Below, piece after piece: positions 6,101 through 8,056 of a stretch of 8,056 nt of DNA. A program made the position numbers and the translations under genes. The notes beneath the pieces are model-generated. The model was not told where the DNA came from and did no database searches. It was given only the letters and a program-made list of their open reading frames with translations. Origin of the DNA: Kiritimatiellales bacterium (lineage in GTDB: Bacteria; Verrucomicrobiota; Kiritimatiellia; Kiritimatiellales; Pontiellaceae); assembly GCA_030625905.1 (NCBI GenBank), contig DAOUQA010000096.1, positions 1 to 8,056 of the forward strand, written 5' to 3'. The first letter of the stretch is position 1. Each line of letters starts with the position of its first letter.

Positions 6101-7352
6101 CAAGTGGAACAGGCTTTCCAGCCTGCCCGCCCCCTCTTCGCTTTCCATTGAAGAAGCAATGAAGATTGCGATGAAGCAGTTTATTGTAAAGCGCGACGAG
6201 TTCCAAACGGTGATCGCGGGCTATCCATGGTTCCTTGACTGGGGACGCGATACGCTGATCTGCCTGCGCGGCATCATTGCCGCCGGACTGCTGGAGGAGT
6301 CGCAGAATATTTTACTACAGTTTGCCAAGTTCGAGAGGAACGGAACCATTCCCAACATGATCCGGGGCAACGATGACAACAACCGCGAGACCTCCGACGC
6401 CCCGCTCTGGCTTTTCGTCGCCTGCGACGAGTTGATGGAGGCTCAGGGCAACCGCAAGCTGCTCAAGGCCAACTGCAACGGGCGAACGCTGAAGGAGGTG
6501 CTGATTTCGCTGGCGACCGACCTGATCAATGGCACTGAAAACGGTATTACTCTGGACTGGAACTCCGGCCTGATTTTCAGCCCGCAGCATTTTACCTGGA
6601 TGGATACGAACTATCCGGCCGGAACCCCGCGCGAAGGCTACCCAATTGAAATCCAGGCCCTGTGGCACTATGCCTTGAACATGCTGGCCAAGATCGACAA
6701 GGCACCAAAATGGAGCAAGCTTGCCACGCAAGTCAAGGAGTCGATCCGCGAGCTATTTGTAATCGAGGCAGAGGACTTCACCTATCTGGCCGACGGCCTT
6801 GCGGCACCGGCAGGAACCGCCGCGCACGACGCGGAAGTGGACGATGCACTTCGTTCAAACCAGCTTTTTGCCATCACCCTCGGCGCAGTCACCGACTCAA
6901 ACCTCTGCCGGAAAATCCTCGAAACCTGCGAGCAGCTGTTGATTCCCGGCGCGATCCGAAGCCTGGCCGACCGCCCAGTGCTCCGCCCCGCCCCGGTCTA
7001 TAGCGACGGCCAGTTGCTGAACGACCCAGACAATCCGTACTGGGGACAGTACACGGGCGACGAAGATACGCGCCGCAAACCGGCCTACCACAACGGCACG
7101 GCATGGACGTGGCCGTTCCCGTCGTACGCCGAAGCCTTGGTGATGGTCTATGGCGACAAGGCGCGCGATACTGCCCTCGCCCTTCTCGGCAGTGCCTCGG
7201 ACGTGATCAACACCGGCTGCCTGCGGCAAGTGCCGGAGGTGATTGATGGCAACGCACCGCATGTCCAGCGCGGCTGCGGTGCCCAGGCATGGGGAGTGAC
7301 CGAACTCTATCGAATCATCAAGCAGCTCCGTTCAAAACACCATAGAGGTTGA
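3132..7352 (+). CDS. Bifunctional glycogen debranching enzyme: GH13 domain fused to GH133 amylo-alpha-1,6-glucosidase
   Basis: A 1406-residue cytoplasmic protein (no signal peptide). Residues 1-120 are a beta-rich N-terminal domain. Residues 125-500 are a GH13 barrel with all four conserved regions: LDIPINH (253-259), GFRCDAG (nucleophile D327), MLEGLGG (acid/base E356) and SETHDN (H414, D415), so the catalytic Asp-Glu-Asp set is intact. A short beta domain (about 505-570) and a helical linker follow. Residues about 640-990 are a beta-sandwich-like region resembling the N-terminal part of bacterial debranching enzymes (SKYDGLLSANLDPEVPVDR, 776-794). Residues 1003-1400 are the (alpha/alpha)6 GH133 domain: WFLDWGRDT (1033-1041), SDAPLWLF (1088-1095), TWMD (D1157, the likely general acid), NGTAWTWPFPSYAEAL and a RGCGAQAWGVTEL C-terminus. 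By analogy with the eukaryotic enzyme it would move alpha-1,4 glucans off a branch and hydrolyse the alpha-1,6 stub, releasing glucose. AGGG at 3118-3121 sits 10 bases before the ATG. GH133 is firm; transferase activity of the GH13 part is inferred. Confidence 0.9.
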   Translation: MGNLSQHPAPGGHTIHFRGDSATFTLENHTGKKGEAWLRSNIGHSHIRHAEIIRHAEQGLPPLSRDWHDLPMKATDEGSFSITLPLLGVGRFEAKAYFIADGTDKILWPKGDNSVLKVEPAETCAGNTMYTAFVRLFGDAKYNGAVTPEDESAVQQLDKTGYAVIPRSGKFRDLIKELDFIVGTLRCKILQLLPIHPVPTTYARMGRFGSPFAVMDLLDVDPSLAEFDKQTTPLDQLQELVDEVHKRNARLYLDIPINHTGWASHLQVNHPEWFLRNEDDSFMSPGAWGVLWEDLSKLDYSRRGLWKYMADVFLFWCRKGIDGFRCDAGYKVPFEAWEYIIAKVRMEYPDTVFMLEGLGGNKLVTERLLADSGMNWAYSEIFQNHNQEQVDGYLPESIRVSKSKGNLIHFSETHDNARLAATSHAFARLRMAFCALTSHNGASGFATGVEWYAEEKINVHNAHSLNWGAETNMVEWIRRIHTIMEIHPSFHAGGTVELATNHHHNSTAILRSDTSGEHRLLVLANLNTETEGMIEWHGDFSAFGTDLLSGNPARHNNNSHSLKPGEILCLTDNPEWMNRVFQTLETPFHGPEVSKIQCLRAKAMDVFDYFKAPEKFDIDRFVENPKALCEELAAGAPIMTTWQWPRDTRRTVLLPPHQFLLVKSEHAFIAELKSESSETLAHENSMVQADGKTFAVFHPLETPAKHHSLRLKLTLFEPDGIMHSESPILQLCEEQNARVATTCHAGEIHDCDRYAICTNRHGALAQVRIGWAELYSKYDGLLSANLDPEVPVDRHTMFTRCRAWVVCRDYSNELSLLCQKHFSVANDGTVVWSFAVPVGEGQLVPLKATLQMHPETNAIRLAFSRLADGDDPEHLANETPVTLILRPDIEDRCNHEVTKAFTGPEEQWPKAIKTQKDGFTFTPAADRELNMTLKGGAFHPETKWCYMTKHPIDQTRGIDGSSDLFSPGYFKIELHGGDTSELIAGISETAKWNRLSSLPAPSSLSIEEAMKIAMKQFIVKRDEFQTVIAGYPWFLDWGRDTLICLRGIIAAGLLEESQNILLQFAKFERNGTIPNMIRGNDDNNRETSDAPLWLFVACDELMEAQGNRKLLKANCNGRTLKEVLISLATDLINGTENGITLDWNSGLIFSPQHFTWMDTNYPAGTPREGYPIEIQALWHYALNMLAKIDKAPKWSKLATQVKESIRELFVIEAEDFTYLADGLAAPAGTAAHDAEVDDALRSNQLFAITLGAVTDSNLCRKILETCEQLLIPGAIRSLADRPVLRPAPVYSDGQLLNDPDNPYWGQYTGDEDTRRKPAYHNGTAWTWPFPSYAEALVMVYGDKARDTALALLGSASDVINTGCLRQVPEVIDGNAPHVQRGCGAQAWGVTELYRIIKQLRSKHHRG

Positions 7353-7353
7353 T

Positions 7354-8056
7354 ATGCTAAAGAAAATGCCGTTTGGACGAACCGGACACGAAAGCACGCG
7401 GATCATTTTTGGAGGCTGCGCATTCACAGAGCTTCCTCAACAGGATGCGGATAGAATCCTTGACCTGATTCTCGAGCAGGGTATCAATCATATCGATACC
7501 GCCCCAGGCTATCTAAAGTCCGAGGAACGTATTGGAGCATGGCTCAAACCGCATCGAAACAGGTTTTTCCTAGCTACAAAAACCGACAAACGCTCTTATG
7601 GCGAGGCCAAAGAGGATTTGCATCGATCCCTCGATCGCCTTCGAACGGATCATATCGACCTATGGCAAATGCACTGCCTGATCGAACCCGATGAATGGGA
7701 GCAGGCCATGGGGCCTGGCGGCGCCCTCGAAGCCTTCCTGGAGGCACGTGAGGAAGGTTTCGTCAAATATCTTGGCGTGACCGGGCACGGCGTACAGGCT
7801 GCCGCCATGCATTTAAAGAGCTTGGAACGATTTGATTTCGACAGCGTGCTACTGCCCTACAACCATGTGCAAATGAAGAATCCGGACTATGCAGCGGACT
7901 TCAAGAAGCTACTGGCTCTCTGCAAAACGCGCAACGTGGCGGTGCAAACCATCAAATCGATTTCACGCGGCCCGCAGGACGATGCGACGAAGAAATACAA
8001 TATGTGGTACGCACCGCTTGATGAACAGGAAGCCATCGATCACGCCGTCCACTGGG
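7354..8056 (+). CDS. Aldo/keto reductase, N-terminal 234 residues (cut by right edge)
   Basis: The translation starts MLKKMPFGRTGHESTRIIFGG, the common opening of AKR-superfamily NAD(P)H-dependent oxidoreductases with a (beta/alpha)8 barrel. The catalytic tetrad is complete: D48 and Y53 in HIDTAPGY, K76 in FLATKTDK and H107 in LWQMHC. LDRLRTDHIDL (93-103) and GFVKYLGVTGH (135-145) are also typical. The substrate cannot be read from the sequence; small aldehydes, ketones or sugars are all possible. AGAGG lies 5 bases before the ATG, and the gene begins 1 base after the debranching enzyme stop codon, so the two are almost certainly co-transcribed and translationally coupled. The frame is still open at the window end. 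Its coupling to glycogen breakdown might reflect handling of released glucose, but this is only suggested by position. Confidence 0.94.
   Translation, partial: MLKKMPFGRTGHESTRIIFGGCAFTELPQQDADRILDLILEQGINHIDTAPGYLKSEERIGAWLKPHRNRFFLATKTDKRSYGEAKEDLHRSLDRLRTDHIDLWQMHCLIEPDEWEQAMGPGGALEAFLEAREEGFVKYLGVTGHGVQAAAMHLKSLERFDFDSVLLPYNHVQMKNPDYAADFKKLLALCKTRNVAVQTIKSISRGPQDDATKKYNMWYAPLDEQEAIDHAVHW

Overview
The window (about 8 kb, G+C apparently in the mid to high 50s by eye) reads as ordinary bacterial chromosome with tightly packed genes. No plasmid, phage, IS or CRISPR signature is visible. The fused glycogen debranching enzyme, the LPP20-like lipoprotein, the NYN-LOTUS protein and the CACAGATT-type intergenic repeat together suggest an environmental bacterium, perhaps of the PVC superphylum (Kiritimatiellota/Verrucomicrobiota type). 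This placement is inference from gene content, not from a marker tree.

Left part, minus strand (1-1372): a tsaD gene (tRNA t6A37 synthesis) that runs off the left edge, a 204-base spacer holding an inverted-repeat element and several hairpins, then a small outer-membrane-type lipoprotein gene with a strong Shine-Dalgarno site and a candidate sigma70-like promoter. Positions 1373-1683 form the divergent control region and carry no convincing gene.

Right part, plus strand (1684-8056): five collinear genes with gaps of 24, 2, 12 and 1 bases, so probably one operon. In order they are: a PhnA-type zinc-ribbon protein; a NYN (PIN-like) putative ribonuclease with a C-terminal LOTUS/OST-HTH domain; a 78-residue protein with two membrane segments; a 1406-residue protein joining a GH13 alpha-amylase-type domain with intact catalytic residues to a GH133 amylo-alpha-1,6-glucosidase domain; and an aldo/keto reductase cut by the right edge.

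The large protein is the main point of interest. Its two-domain layout parallels the eukaryotic bifunctional glycogen debranching enzyme (transferase plus glucosidase in one chain), whereas familiar bacterial debranching enzymes are single-activity proteins. The GH13 motifs do not look like those I know from the eukaryotic enzyme, which hints at an independent fusion. The PhnA-like, NYN-LOTUS and two-TM genes upstream have no obvious metabolic link to glycogen, and their tight packing is the second item worth a look. I see no clear evidence for a wholly new system.
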